A DNA stretch of 64,000 bases from an uncultured Roseovarius sp. (GTDB taxonomy: Bacteria; Pseudomonadota; Alphaproteobacteria; Rhodobacterales; Rhodobacteraceae), in NCBI GenBank assembly GCA_947503145.1, contig CANNCP010000006.1:124001-188000 (forward strand), read 5' to 3'. Below are positions 35,053 to 44,759 of the stretch, one piece after another. The notes beneath the pieces are model-generated. The model was not told where the DNA came from and searched no databases. It saw only the letters and a list, made by a program, of their open reading frames with translations. Both the position numbers and the translations under genes were made by a program. Position 1 is the first letter of the stretch, and each line of letters begins with the position of its first letter.

Positions 35053-36178
35053 GAAGAACAAACTGTACTGGCAGGCCGCACTGTCAAGCCTGATCGTGCT
35101 CTGGTCCCTGTGTGCCGCCTCGGCGCATGAGGTGTCGCCCAGCATCGCCGATCTGACCATTGAGGCAGGAACAGCCGGGCTGGACCTTCAGATGAATGCA
35201 GAAGCCTTCATCGCCGGGATCAATCTGGACGCGGTGACTGATACCAATGAAACTGACCTGTCAGATCGCTATGATGCCCTGCGTGCGCTGACACCCGAAG
35301 CATTGGCGGACCGGTTGCGCGCCGTCTGGCCGGATCTGTCCGCGGGTATCTGGCTGCGCGCGGGCGATACGGCGGTTCCGCTGATATTGGAGCAGGTCGA
35401 GGTCGGCGAGATCGGCAATGTAGAATTGCCACGCCGGACGACCCTCACACTCCGGGGCGCGGTGCCCGCCGGGGCCTCGGTGCTGGTGCTGGGCTGGGGC
35501 GCGGGCTTTGGAGAGCTGGTGTTGCGCCAGCAAGGGGTGGATGATCCCTATACCGGATATATCATGGGCGGCGCACAAAGTGGCGAGATCGCCATCAGTG
35601 GTCGCGATGCGCAAACCGGCTGGCAGGCCTTTGGCACCTATGTACCGGTTGGGTTCGATCATATCCTGCCCAAGGGGCTTGATCATATCCTGTTCGTGCT
35701 GGGGCTGTTTTTCCTGTCGTCGCGTCTGCGTCCGCTCTTGTGGCAGGTCACCGCCTTTACCGCGGCGCATACGGTCACGCTGGCGCTGGGCGCGCTGGGC
35801 TGGGTGAACGTACCGGGCAACATTGTCGAACCGTTGATTGCCGCCTCGATCACCTATGTCGCGGTCGAGAACATCCTGGCCAAGGGGCTGACCCCGTGGC
35901 GTCCGGTCGTGGTGTTCTGTTTTGGCCTGTTGCACGGGCTGGGCTTTGCCAGCGTATTGGACGAGTTCGGCCTGCCTGCGGATCAGTTCATCCCGGCGCT
36001 GATCGGGTTCAACGTCGGTGTGGAATTGGGGCAGTTGACGGTGATCGCGCTGGCATTTCTGGCGGTCGGGCTGTGGTTTCGCAACAAGAGCTGGTATCGC
36101 CCCGCCATAGCCATTCCCGCCTCTTGCATCATCGCGGCGGTCGGAGCGTACTGGTTCGTGGAGCGCGTGTTTCTTTGA
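35051..36178 (+). CDS. HupE/UreJ family (type 2) membrane protein
   Basis: The 375-residue protein has a signal peptide (LIVLWSLCAASA) and mature start HEVSPSIADLTIE, a periplasmic domain of about 180 residues, then the HupE/UreJ_2 membrane domain with GLDHILFVLGLFFLS, TAFTAAHTVTLAL and GLLHGLGFASVLDEF. Histidines in the helices are the presumed metal ligands; the family is linked to nickel or related metal uptake. A 12-base direct repeat, GATCATATCCTG, encodes the two DHIL segments. The ATG at 35051 overlaps the opposite start codon; a GTG at 35033 would only deepen the overlap. Confidence 0.8.
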   Translation: MKNKLYWQAALSSLIVLWSLCAASAHEVSPSIADLTIEAGTAGLDLQMNAEAFIAGINLDAVTDTNETDLSDRYDALRALTPEALADRLRAVWPDLSAGIWLRAGDTAVPLILEQVEVGEIGNVELPRRTTLTLRGAVPAGASVLVLGWGAGFGELVLRQQGVDDPYTGYIMGGAQSGEIAISGRDAQTGWQAFGTYVPVGFDHILPKGLDHILFVLGLFFLSSRLRPLLWQVTAFTAAHTVTLALGALGWVNVPGNIVEPLIAASITYVAVENILAKGLTPWRPVVVFCFGLLHGLGFASVLDEFGLPADQFIPALIGFNVGVELGQLTVIALAFLAVGLWFRNKSWYRPAIAIPASCIIAAVGAYWFVERVFL

Positions 36179-36255
36179 AGAGGCGCGCCGCCGGACAGGC
36201 CCGCCAAGACCCGCGCACAGCCTGCGGCAACTGGGACAAACCGCTTGCCCCCCCC

Positions 36256-36284
36256 TTGCGCCCGGCAGATGCCCGGTCTATACG
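36256..36284 (+). promoter_or_regulatory. promoter of rpsB-tsf
   Basis: TTGCGC and TATACG are spaced by 17 bases, about 120 bases before the rpsB start. The GC-rich leader between them and the gene is typical of ribosomal-protein operons. Confidence 0.5.
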
Positions 36285-36403
36285 CGCGGCATTGAAATCC
36301 GCAGGTACGGGCGGGCCAATGGGAGAGACATCCCCATTTGTCCACCGGTTGAGGCATCCGCCTCTCTCCCCGTGCCGAGGCGAAAACCGGAAAAGGAAAC
36401 GAC

Positions 36404-37276
36404 ATGGCTCTTCCCGAGTTCACCATGCGCCAGCTGCTTGAGGCCGGCGTTCACTTTGGTCACCAGACGCAGCGTTGGAACCCCCGCATGGGCGAGTTCA
36501 TCTATGGCGCGCGCAACGGCATCCACATCATGGACCTTACGCAGACCGTACCCATGCTGGATGCGGCGCTGAACGTCGTGCGCGAGACCGTGGCCAAGAA
36601 CGGCCGCATCCTCTTTGTCGGCACCAAGCGTCAGGCCGCAACCCCGGTTGCCGAGGCAGCCGAGAAATGCGCGCAATATTACATGAACCACCGCTGGCTG
36701 GGCGGCACGCTGACCAACTGGCAGACCGTGTCGAAATCCATCCAGCGTCTCAAGCAGATCGAGGAAGCGCTGGAAACCGGTGCCGAGGGCCTGACCAAGA
36801 AAGAGCGTCTGGGCATGGAGCGCGACAAAGGCAAACTGGAAGCGTCGCTGGGCGGTATCCGCGAGATGGGCGGCGTGCCGGATCTCCTGTTTGTCATCGA
36901 CGTCAAGAAAGAAGCGCTGGCCGTGGCCGAGGCCAACAAGCTGGGCATTCCGATCGTCGCGATCGTGGATACCAACTGCCCGCCCGACGGGATTGATTAT
37001 ATCATTCCGGGCAATGACGACGCGGCCCGTGCCATTGCGCTGTATTGCGATCTGGTCAGCCGCGCGGCGCTGGACGGCATGTCGGCACAGCTGGGCGCTG
37101 CCGGTGTGGATATCGGCGCGATGGAAGAAGCCCCCGCCGAAGAGGTCGTCGAGCCTGTCGCCGAAGTGGCCCCCGCCACGGAAGAGCCTGCAGCAGATGC
37201 GGCTGCCGTTACGGAAGAGCCTGCAACAGATGCGGCCCCCGCTGCAGACGTGACGGAAGAAGAAGCCAAGGCATAA
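36404..37276 (+). CDS. rpsB: 30S ribosomal protein S2
   Basis: The 290-residue protein matches S2 from [27 protein letters not shown] through [33 protein letters not shown] and [27 protein letters not shown]. It is longer than the usual S2 of about 250 residues because of an acidic, alanine-rich C-terminal tail containing two imperfect copies of TEEPA(A/T)DAA. It is the first gene of the rpsB-tsf operon. Confidence 0.96.
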   Translation: MALPEFTMRQLLEAGVHFGHQTQRWNPRMGEFIYGARNGIHIMDLTQTVPMLDAALNVVRETVAKNGRILFVGTKRQAATPVAEAAEKCAQYYMNHRWLGGTLTNWQTVSKSIQRLKQIEEALETGAEGLTKKERLGMERDKGKLEASLGGIREMGGVPDLLFVIDVKKEALAVAEANKLGIPIVAIVDTNCPPDGIDYIIPGNDDAARAIALYCDLVSRAALDGMSAQLGAAGVDIGAMEEAPAEEVVEPVAEVAPATEEPAADAAAVTEEPATDAAPAADVTEEEAKA

Positions 37277-37312
37277 CGCCAAGGTCGGAACGTCACGACA
37301 CTGAGTACACAG

Positions 37313-37334
37313 GGGGGCGGCAATCGCTGCCCCC
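37313..37334 (+). other. hairpin between rpsB and tsf
   Basis: GGGGGCGGC and GCTGCCCCC form a 9-bp stem with one G-U pair and a 4-base loop, without a following U tract. It may reduce read-through or protect the rpsB mRNA end, setting the ratio of S2 to EF-Ts. Confidence 0.45.
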
Positions 37335-37363
37335 ATCCGATTTGAATTCTGAGGAGAGCCACA

Positions 37364-38236
37364 ATGGCGATTACCGCTGTAATGGTAAAAGAGCTGCGCG
37401 ACACCACAGGCGCGGGCATGATGGACGCGAAAAAGGCACTGACCGAAACCGATGGTGACATGGAAGCGGCTGTTGACTGGCTGCGCACCAAGGGTCTGGC
37501 CAAAGCGGCCAAGAAATCTGGCCGCACCGCGGCCGAGGGTCTGGTGGCCGTCACGGTCGAGGGCGGGCGCGGCGTCGCGGTCGAAATCAACTCCGAGACC
37601 GATTTCGTTGGCAAGAACGCTGAATTCCAGGCGATGGTGGGCGCTGTCGCAGATGTGGCCATCAAGGTCGCTGACCTTGATGCACTCAAAGCGGCCAACC
37701 TGGACGGCAAGACCGTCGAAGAAACAATCACCGCCAAGATCGCCACGATCGGCGAGAACATGTCGCTGCGCCGCATGGCCGCGATCGAGGGCGACACTGT
37801 CGTGTCATATGTACACAATGCCGCCGCCGACGGCATGGGCAAAATCGGCGTGCTGGTCGCATTCAAGGGCGACGAAGCCTTTGGCAAGCAGGTCGCGATG
37901 CACATCGCCGCAACCAATCCCGCCGCGCTAAATGAGGCGGAACTGGATGATTCCGTCGTGGAAAAAGAGCGTCAGGTGCAGATCGACATCGCGCGTGAAA
38001 GCGGCAAGCCCGAGCAGGTGATCGAGAAGATGATCGTCGGTCGGATGAAGAAATTTATCGCCGAATCCACGCTGATGGGGCAGGCTTTTGTGGTAAATCC
38101 CGATCTGACAGTCGAGGCGGCCGCCAAGGAAGCAGGCGCGGAGATCACCGGTTTTGTCCGGCTCGAAGTCGGCGAAGGTATCGAGGTCGAAAAGGAAGAC
38201 TTTGCTGCAGAGGTGGCCAAAGCCGTCAAGGGCTGA
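37364..38236 (+). CDS. tsf: translation elongation factor EF-Ts
   Basis: The 290-residue protein has the EF-Ts signature: [34 protein letters not shown] at the N-terminus and the dimerisation/core motif [17 protein letters not shown]. The core continues with [10 protein letters not shown] and the C-terminal [14 protein letters not shown]. It exchanges GDP on EF-Tu. It follows rpsB after 87 bases in the standard order, with a ribosome site GAGGAG 9 bases before the ATG. Confidence 0.96.
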   Translation: MAITAVMVKELRDTTGAGMMDAKKALTETDGDMEAAVDWLRTKGLAKAAKKSGRTAAEGLVAVTVEGGRGVAVEINSETDFVGKNAEFQAMVGAVADVAIKVADLDALKAANLDGKTVEETITAKIATIGENMSLRRMAAIEGDTVVSYVHNAAADGMGKIGVLVAFKGDEAFGKQVAMHIAATNPAALNEAELDDSVVEKERQVQIDIARESGKPEQVIEKMIVGRMKKFIAESTLMGQAFVVNPDLTVEAAAKEAGAEITGFVRLEVGEGIEVEKEDFAAEVAKAVKG

Positions 38237-38267
38237 GTTTTCCGCCCGGATCTGACTGGACCATACG

Positions 38268-38294
38268 ACGGGGTGCCCGAAACGGGCGCCCCGT
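38268..38294 (+). terminator. terminator of the rpsB-tsf operon
   Basis: ACGGGGTGCCCG and CGGGCGCCCCGT form a 12-bp stem with one G-T pair and an AAA loop, followed by TTTG only. It is a strong hairpin with a poor U tract, about 30 bases past the tsf stop. Confidence 0.7.
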
Positions 38295-38575
38295 TTGCCA
38301 TCAAGGGGCTTGTGCCGCCAATGTGATGATCTGCGCGGGCATCCCCAAGCGCCTGCCGCGAGGCGCCGACAGCCAATCCCCAAATTTGGACGACTGCCGG
38401 CATCCGGCAAAACCGGACAGGTCAGAGAGCCTTGTAATCACAAGGGTTCTGGCCCGATGTCCCCGGGCCTGCAAAGGCCACCACTCACGGAACATCACCA
38501 GCATGCGGGCTGTGTCGCAGCTGCAAAGTCCGGAAATCCTTACCTTTTGGAGAATTTCTGAGTGGGCCTTATAGG
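38295..38575. other. intergenic stretch with no recognised gene
   Basis: Between the tsf terminator and the 3' end of the luxR-type gene I find no coding frame with convincing composition. Short inverted segments are present (AGAGCCTTGT..ACAAGGGTTCT at about 38426-38450) but there is no U tract. The ORF track entries here run over many rare codons. Confidence 0.4.
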
Positions 38576-39331
38576 TCACGCTTGCGTGATGTAGATCTGA
38601 TGCTGAAAAGATGCCTTCAGCACGGCCTGCGCCGTCGTCTCGACGCAAAGGGCATCACGCGCCAGGCGCAGGTGCTTCTCGATCGTGGCGGGGGTCAGTT
38701 CCAGCAGCAGGGCGATATCCTGCACTGTCTTGCCATCGCCAACCCAACTCAGCACTTCGCGCTGGCGCGGCGTCAGCACCCGGCCCGGCGCGACATAGGG
38801 CAGCAGGAGTATCCGCAGATGCGCGATTGTGCAGAGCGCCTGAATGTCCGCACCCTGCGCGCCCCAGATCCGGTCAACATCGGTCTGATCCAGCCCCACA
38901 CGCGCAGTCAGCGCGATCGCGCCCTTGATCCGCGGCGAGGCGGACCGGAAGCTGACCGTATAGCCCGCCGTCACCCCATGTGCGGCGTTGAATGCCATCA
39001 CCTCGCGCTCTGCCTCGGTCATCGTGCCATCGAGCGTCCGCGCGCTCAGAGCCGACCACGAAGAGGCCCCGTCATTTTCCAGTGCCCATTTGACCATCGG
39101 CGCATGAAAATACAGGGCATCGCCCACGAATTTATCCGTGTAGGCGGTTTCGTGAGTGCTGAGCAGGACAAAATCCTCGGGGTCGCCCAGCGACGTGCCG
39201 CTGCGGTAACGCGTCGCGCCATAGAGCAGCCGGTCAAATCCGGCCTCGGCCAGCCGCGTGCCCAGCATCTCCCACAGCTCTTCGATACTGGGCGCGCCCA
39301 GAAACTTCTGCAACTCTTCGGTCGGGATCAT
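38576..39331 (-). CDS. LuxR-type transcriptional regulator with autoinducer-binding domain (LuxR solo)
   Basis: The 251-residue protein has an N-terminal autoinducer-binding-like domain (residues 5-165) and a C-terminal LuxR HTH ([36 protein letters not shown]). No luxI-type synthase is encoded in the window. In the ligand pocket, the usual Y..xDPV block reads LYFHAPMV, so the conserved aspartate that binds the homoserine-lactone amide appears to be alanine. This suggests a ligand other than a classical AHL. Its ATG overlaps the stop of aroQ by four bases, so it is co-transcribed behind aroQ. Confidence 0.85.
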   Translation of the reverse strand: MIPTEELQKFLGAPSIEELWEMLGTRLAEAGFDRLLYGATRYRSGTSLGDPEDFVLLSTHETAYTDKFVGDALYFHAPMVKWALENDGASSWSALSARTLDGTMTEAEREVMAFNAAHGVTAGYTVSFRSASPRIKGAIALTARVGLDQTDVDRIWGAQGADIQALCTIAHLRILLLPYVAPGRVLTPRQREVLSWVGDGKTVQDIALLLELTPATIEKHLRLARDALCVETTAQAVLKASFQHQIYITQA

Positions 39332-39771
39332 TCCGTCTGGCCGAGATGACCTTCCAACGCCTCCAGCGCCAGCGGGTAGCCCGCCGCGCCAAAGCCGCAG
39401 ATCACGCCTAGTGCCACCTTGGCAATATAGCTGCGATGACGAAATTCCTCGCGGGCATGGATGTTTGAGAGGTGAAGTTCAACCACCGGAAGCCCAACAG
39501 AGCTGATCGCGTCCATCAGGGCCACAGACGTATGCGTGTAGGCGCCTGCGTTGAGGATGATCCCGTCATGCACACCGCGCGCTGCGTGGATGTGATCCAG
39601 CAGCGCACCTTCGCTGTTGCTCTGCTCGAATGCTATGGTAATGCCCAGAGTCTGCGCTTTTTCATGGCACATTGCCTTGATATCGGCGAGGGTGGTATGC
39701 CCGTAGACCTCGGGCTGGCGGGTGCCGAGCAGGTTCAGGTTAGGGCCATTCAGGATCAGGATCGAAGTCAT
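39328..39771 (-). CDS. aroQ: 3-dehydroquinate dehydratase, type II
   Basis: The 147-residue enzyme dehydrates 3-dehydroquinate in the shikimate pathway. Type II motifs are [20 protein letters not shown] with the catalytic tyrosine, [32 protein letters not shown] and [20 protein letters not shown] with the catalytic histidine region. It is the first gene of the aroQ-luxR pair and divergent from the LIV-type transporter operon. Confidence 0.95.
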   Translation of the reverse strand: MTSILILNGPNLNLLGTRQPEVYGHTTLADIKAMCHEKAQTLGITIAFEQSNSEGALLDHIHAARGVHDGIILNAGAYTHTSVALMDAISSVGLPVVELHLSNIHAREEFRHRSYIAKVALGVICGFGAAGYPLALEALEGHLGQTE

Positions 39772-40031
39772 TGTTACGCCTCTTTGTCACAGTCTTAGAC
39801 CGGTGTACGCGCGGCTGTCGAGGCGCCATTGCGGGCGTCGCCTGAATGTGCCGGACGCTGTTGCAACGCCGCACTGGCTGCGCATGTGCAGATTGCCGAT
39901 GCGAAAGCGGTGGAAAGTGCCTCTGCACCCTTTCCTTGAGTGGCGTTTTGATCTTTGTTAGGGGCCAAGTCAATCAACGAGCCGCAGGCGCGACGCGGGC
40001 GCGTGGCCAACAATACCATCAAGGGAGAGTG

Positions 40032-41198
40032 ATGATGAAATTCAAACGGATTGCAGCGGCGGCCTCGGCCATCGCATTGGGGACGGCGGCGCTGGGAACG
40101 GCGGCAATGGCCGAGGCGCATATGAGCGATGTAAAGGTCGGCATGATCACGACGCTGTCAGGCGGCGGTGCCGGCCTGGGGATCGACGTGCGCGACGGGT
40201 TCCTGCTCGCGGTGAAGCTGGCCGACACCAAGCATGTTGAACTGGTCATCGAGGACGACCAGCGCAAGCCCGACATCGCCGTACAATTGGCGGACAAGTT
40301 GATTCAATCCGAAAAGGTCGATGTGCTGACCGGGATCATCTGGTCGAACCTGGCCATGGCGGTGGTGCCGTCGGCGACGGCGCAGGGCAAATTCTACCTC
40401 TCGCCCAACGCAGGCCCTTCGGCGCTGGCGGGCAAGGGGTGCCATGAGAATTACTTTAACGTTGCATGGCAGAACGACAACCTGCACGAGGCAGCGGGCG
40501 CCTACGCCAGTTCTGCCGGTTACACCAAGAGCTTTATCCTTGCCCCAAACTATCCGGCGGGCCATGACGCGCTGACCGGATATAAGCGGCAATATACCGG
40601 CGAACTGGCAGGTGAGCTGCTGACCCAACTGGGGCAAAATGACTATGCTGCCGAATTGGCACAGATCCGCGCCAGCGGGGCAGACAGCGTGTTCTTCTTT
40701 CTGCCGGGCGGCATGGGTATTTCGTTCCTCAAGCAATATGCCGACAGCGGCATCGACCTGCCCGTGGTCGGCCCGGCGTTCAGCTTTGACCAGGGCATCC
40801 TCCAGGCCGTGGGCGAGGCGGCGCTTGGAGTGGTGAACACCAGCCAATGGAACAAGGATATCGACAACGCGGCCAACAAGACCTTTGTAGAGGCATTTCA
40901 GGCCGAATACGGTCGCTTGCCGTCGCTCTATGCGTCGCAGGGATATGATACCGCCAACCTGCTGATCAGCGCCATTTCCAAGGCTGACGTCCACGACCCG
41001 GACGCGTTCCGCGCAGCGCTGAAAGAGGCTGATTTCGATTCGGTACGTGGCGATTTCGCATTCGGGTCGAACCATCACCCGATCCAGGATATCTACGTCC
41101 GCGAAGTGGTCAAGGAGGGTGACGTTTATACCAACAAGATCATTGGTGTGGCACTCGAAGATCATCAGGATGTCTATGTCGCAGACTGCAAGATGTAG
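40032..41198 (+). CDS. ABC transporter substrate-binding protein, branched-chain amino acid type
   Basis: The 388-residue periplasmic binding protein has a signal peptide (IAAAASAIALGTAALGTAAMAEA) and the LivJ-type fold: VKVGMITTLSGGGAGLGIDVRDGFLLAV, LVIEDDQRKPDIAVQLADKLI, and YASQGYDTANLLISAI near the end. It begins at ATG 40032 after an AAGGGAGAGTG ribosome site; the ORF track is 62 codons longer. The next four genes encode matching permeases and ATPases. Known substrates of the class include branched-chain amino acids, amides, urea and aromatic acids; none is chosen here. Confidence 0.88.
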   Translation: MMKFKRIAAAASAIALGTAALGTAAMAEAHMSDVKVGMITTLSGGGAGLGIDVRDGFLLAVKLADTKHVELVIEDDQRKPDIAVQLADKLIQSEKVDVLTGIIWSNLAMAVVPSATAQGKFYLSPNAGPSALAGKGCHENYFNVAWQNDNLHEAAGAYASSAGYTKSFILAPNYPAGHDALTGYKRQYTGELAGELLTQLGQNDYAAELAQIRASGADSVFFFLPGGMGISFLKQYADSGIDLPVVGPAFSFDQGILQAVGEAALGVVNTSQWNKDIDNAANKTFVEAFQAEYGRLPSLYASQGYDTANLLISAISKADVHDPDAFRAALKEADFDSVRGDFAFGSNHHPIQDIYVREVVKEGDVYTNKIIGVALEDHQDVYVADCKM

Positions 41199-41246
41199 GT
41201 CCAACTGCCCCGGCGGCCGCGCTGCCGGGGCCCATCAGGTTTTCCC

Positions 41247-42167
41247 ATGACATTTGTCCTATTCGCCGAACAGATGCTGAACGGTCTTCAGCTGGGGGTG
41301 ATGCTGTTTCTGATGGCGTCGGGCCTGACGCTTGTGTTCGGCGTTATGGGCCTGATCAATCTTGCCCACGGCTCGCTCTATATGGTCGGGGCTTTTGCCG
41401 CGGCGGGTGTCGCTGCGGCGACCGGATCGTTCCTGTTGGCGCTCGTGGCGGCGCTGGCGGCAGCGGCGGCGGCGGGTGCCATCGTCGAGATACTGGTCAT
41501 TCGCAGGCTTTATGCGCGCAATCATCTCGATCAGGTGTTGGCGACCTTTGCCCTGATCCTGATCTTTTCCGAGGGAACGCGGTGGATTTTCGGGTCTTTC
41601 CCGCTCTACCTCAACGTGCCGGCCTATCTGGCGGGGCCTGTGACTTTGCCGGGGGGTATTCAGTATCCGCTCTATCGGCTGACGCTGATCGGGATCGGGC
41701 TGACAATCGCCGGCGGTCTCTACCTGATGATCGCGCGCACGCGGCTGGGCATCCAGATCCGCGCAGGTGAGGCGGACCGCGAGATGATAGCCGCACTTGG
41801 TATCGATATATCAAAGCTTTACACGATAGTCTTCGCGCTTGGCGCGGCCCTTGCAGGGTTGGCGGGCGCGCTGGTGGGCACGATCCAGTCGGTGCAGGTC
41901 GGCATGGGCGAGCCGGTGCTGATCCTGGCGTTCGTGGTGATCGTGATCGGCGGTATCGGCTCGATCAAGGGGGCATTGGTCGGCGCACTGCTGGTGGGGC
42001 TGACCGATACGCTGGGCGGCGTGCTGTTGCCGCGCGCATTTGCGACATTCATGGACAATTCCGCTGCCAGCTCGACCGGATCGGCGCTGGCCTCCATGCT
42101 GATCTATCTGCTGATGGCTGCTGTCCTCTTTCTGCGGCCCAAGGGCCTCTTTGGTGGTGCCACATGA
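41247..42167 (+). CDS. ABC transporter permease, LivH type
   Basis: The 306-residue integral membrane protein is rich in hydrophobic helices and carries family segments such as GLVFGVMGLINLAHGSLYMVGAFAA-type (VFGVMGLINLAHGSLYM), a D-x-x-x-x-A region LGIDISKLYTIVFALGAALAG and VVIVIGGIGSIKGALVGALLVG. It forms half of the membrane channel. It starts 48 bases after the binding protein gene and its stop overlaps the next permease by four bases. Confidence 0.9.
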   Translation: MTFVLFAEQMLNGLQLGVMLFLMASGLTLVFGVMGLINLAHGSLYMVGAFAAAGVAAATGSFLLALVAALAAAAAAGAIVEILVIRRLYARNHLDQVLATFALILIFSEGTRWIFGSFPLYLNVPAYLAGPVTLPGGIQYPLYRLTLIGIGLTIAGGLYLMIARTRLGIQIRAGEADREMIAALGIDISKLYTIVFALGAALAGLAGALVGTIQSVQVGMGEPVLILAFVVIVIGGIGSIKGALVGALLVGLTDTLGGVLLPRAFATFMDNSAASSTGSALASMLIYLLMAAVLFLRPKGLFGGAT

Positions 42168-43147
42168 TCACAGAGAGGTATTTCAACGCAGCTTTGCTGG
42201 GTGGGCTGGCGCTGGTTGCGTTCTGGGCCTACGGCGCGGACGAGCCGTTTACCATCACACTGGTGACCAAGGTGGCGATCCTGGCGCTTGCCGGTGTCGG
42301 GCTGAACATCGCGTTGGGGCAGGGGGGATTGATCAGCCTCGGCCACGCGGTATTCTTTGGCATCGGTGGCTATGCCATGGGCATTCTGGCCAGCCATGCG
42401 CAGAGCTATCAGCCCCTCACCCTCGGGCCATTGGTGATCGAGGGCACCAACTCGATGCCGTTGATCTGGCTCGCGGCGATGGTCGCCGCAGGGCTGGCCG
42501 CGCTGCTGATCGGGTTGGTGTCACTGCGCACCAGCGGTGTCTACTTTATCATGATCACGCTCGCCTTTGGCCAGATGTTCTATTATTTTTCAATCTCCTG
42601 GCCGGCATATGGCGGCGAGGATGGGCTGAGCATCTATGTGCGCAACAGCTTTCCGGGAGTGAACACGCTTGACCCGATCCAGTTCTTTTTCCTGTGTTTC
42701 ATGCTGCTGCTTCTGGCGCTGCTCTTTCACGCCATGCTGGTGCGGGCACCGTTCGGGCTGGCGCTGAACGCTGCGCGGCAATCACCCGAGCGGGCGCAGG
42801 CCGTGGGGCTGAATCCGTTCCGGCTGCGGCTCGCCGCGTTCGTCATTTCCGGTGTGATCACCGGGTTGGCCGGGGCTCTCTTTGCGGATCTGAACCGGTT
42901 TGTCAGCCCCACGATGTTCAGTTGGCAACTGTCGGGCGAGATCATGGTGTTCATCATTCTGGGTGGTACCGCGCGGCTGTGCGGGCCGGTGGCAGGGGCC
43001 GCGATGTTCATTGCACTAGAGCATTGGCTGGGTGGCCTCAGCGAGTACTGGCATATCTATCTGGGGCTGCTGCTGTTGGCGGTCGTCCTGTTTGCGCCCG
43101 GTGGGTTGATCGGGATCATAACGCGGCGCGGGGCGGCCCATGACTGA
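42164..43147 (+). CDS. ABC transporter permease, LivM type
   Basis: The 327-residue membrane protein has LGQGGLISLGHAVFFGIGGYAMG and YFIMITLAFGQMFYYF, the LivM helices, plus the cytoplasmic coupling region GLNPFRLRLAAFVISGVITGLAGAL. It pairs with the upstream LivH-type permease. The first ATG overlaps the preceding stop codon and the ATPase start lies inside its last eight bases. Confidence 0.9.
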   Translation: MITERYFNAALLGGLALVAFWAYGADEPFTITLVTKVAILALAGVGLNIALGQGGLISLGHAVFFGIGGYAMGILASHAQSYQPLTLGPLVIEGTNSMPLIWLAAMVAAGLAALLIGLVSLRTSGVYFIMITLAFGQMFYYFSISWPAYGGEDGLSIYVRNSFPGVNTLDPIQFFFLCFMLLLLALLFHAMLVRAPFGLALNAARQSPERAQAVGLNPFRLRLAAFVISGVITGLAGALFADLNRFVSPTMFSWQLSGEIMVFIILGGTARLCGPVAGAAMFIALEHWLGGLSEYWHIYLGLLLLAVVLFAPGGLIGIITRRGAAHD

Positions 43148-43889
43148 GCCGGTGATCGAAACGCGGGGATTGTGCAAACGCTTTGGCGCGCTAGAGGCCA
43201 GCCGCGATGTGACGCTCGACCTGCGCGCGGGCGAGATACATGCAGTGATCGGCCCGAATGGTGCAGGAAAATCAACTCTTATCAGCCAGATATGCGGTGT
43301 AGTTAAACCTGACAGCGGTCAGGTTCTGCTGTCGGGACGTGATGTGACCGGCTGGGATGTGGCGGCGCGGGCGCGGACCGGGATCGCGCGCACATTTCAG
43401 ATATCGGCGTTGGCGATGGAGGATACCGTGCTGCAAAACGCGCTGCTTGGCGTATTCGGGGCGTCGGGGTGGCGGCTGGGCCTGTTCCGGCCCGCGCTGG
43501 GGTATGCTGACCTGCGGGACCGGGCGCTGGCGGCGCTGCGGCGTACAGGTCTGGCGGAACATGCCGCGATGCGCACAGGTGATCTGTCGCACGGTCAGCG
43601 GCGCCAGTTGGAGATTGCCATCGCGCTTACCCTTGCGCCCAAGGCGTTCGTCATGGACGAGCCGATGGCAGGGCTTGGCCTCGAAGGCTCTCGCGAGATC
43701 ACGGCACTGCTGGACGGGCTGCGCGCCGAGGCCCCGGTGCTGCTGGTCGAGCATGACATGGACGCGGTTTTTGCGCTCGCTGACCGCATCAGCGTGCTGG
43801 TCTACGGGGCGATCATCGCCACAGGCACGGTGAGCGAAATCAGGGCAGATCCGGAAGTGCGCGCAGCCTATCTGGGGGACGCGGCATGA
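43140..43889 (+). CDS. ABC transporter ATP-binding protein, LivG type
   Basis: The 249-residue ATPase has Walker A GPNGAGKSTLI, signature LSHGQRRQLEIAIAL and Walker B AFVMDEPMAGLG, ending in the switch histidine VLLVEHDMD. The long segment between Walker A and the signature (RTFQISALAMEDTVLQNALLG) marks it as the LivG-type subunit. It overlaps both neighbours within the operon. Confidence 0.92.
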   Translation: MTEPVIETRGLCKRFGALEASRDVTLDLRAGEIHAVIGPNGAGKSTLISQICGVVKPDSGQVLLSGRDVTGWDVAARARTGIARTFQISALAMEDTVLQNALLGVFGASGWRLGLFRPALGYADLRDRALAALRRTGLAEHAAMRTGDLSHGQRRQLEIAIALTLAPKAFVMDEPMAGLGLEGSREITALLDGLRAEAPVLLVEHDMDAVFALADRISVLVYGAIIATGTVSEIRADPEVRAAYLGDAA

Positions 43890-44572
43890 GCCTGCTGTCG
43901 CTGCAAGACGTGACCGCATCCTATGGCCCGGCACAGGCGTTGTTCGGCGTCTCGCTGGAGATTGCAGAAGGCGAAGTCCTGGCGCTGATGGGTCGGAACG
44001 GGATGGGCAAATCAACCACCGTCAAGGCGATCTGCCGGATGCTGCCCACGCGCGGCACGCTGCGCTTTGCCGGGCGCGACCTTGGCCCGCTCAGCAGCTT
44101 TCGCGCCGCACGGTTGGGGCTGGGGCTGGTGCCCGAGGGACGGCGCTGTTTCGCGCCGCTGACCGTGACCGAGAACCTCATTGCCGCCGCGCGGCCCGGC
44201 CATTGGGATATGCAGCGGATTTCACAGCTTTTCCCGCGGCTTGAAGAGCGACGTTCTCAGGTCGCTTCGACGCTTTCAGGTGGCGAGCAACAGATGCTGG
44301 CGATCGGGCGCGCGCTGATGACTAATCCACGTCTGCTGATCCTAGATGAAGCGACCGAAGGTCTGGCACCCTTGGTCCGAGCCGAGATCTGGGCGGCGCT
44401 TACGGCGCTGCGGACGCAGTCGGATATGGCAATCCTGGTGATCGACAAATCACTGGCGGAACTGCGCGTAGCGGCAGACCGCGCAGTGATCCTGGAGCGT
44501 GGCCGTGACGTCTGGCACGGAGCGATCAGCGCACTGGATGCCAAAGTTGCCGACCGGTTCCTTGGGGTGTAG
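43886..44572 (+). CDS. ABC transporter ATP-binding protein, LivF type
   Basis: The 228-residue ATPase has Walker A GRNGMGKSTTVKAIC, signature LSGGEQQMLAIGRALM and Walker B LLILDEATEGLAPL, with the shorter middle of LivF-type subunits. The usual switch histidine position reads VIDKSLAEL: where LivF normally has a QN-type segment, this family often varies, so no defect is implied. It is the last gene of the five-gene operon; the DNA after it (44600-44700) is unusually AT-rich. Confidence 0.92.
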   Translation: MSLLSLQDVTASYGPAQALFGVSLEIAEGEVLALMGRNGMGKSTTVKAICRMLPTRGTLRFAGRDLGPLSSFRAARLGLGLVPEGRRCFAPLTVTENLIAAARPGHWDMQRISQLFPRLEERRSQVASTLSGGEQQMLAIGRALMTNPRLLILDEATEGLAPLVRAEIWAALTALRTQSDMAILVIDKSLAELRVAADRAVILERGRDVWHGAISALDAKVADRFLGV

Positions 44573-44759
44573 CGCATCCTGCGAGAGTGTCGCGCGCTAT
44601 CTGTATAACAGCGTAAGGTTCTGTTTTCAATCGAAAAGCAATTCTTGTCTTAGGTCTATTATTTACATAATACTGATTATACGAATAACGTACACCCAGA
44701 CGCGACCCGACCCCATATTTACGATTGGCCTACGATTACGTCTGGAAAAACCCATGCGT

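Noticed and set aside
38426-38450. tRNA-like or riboswitch structure after tsf
   Set aside because: Only a short imperfect stem is visible with no cloverleaf and no gene downstream in the right orientation.
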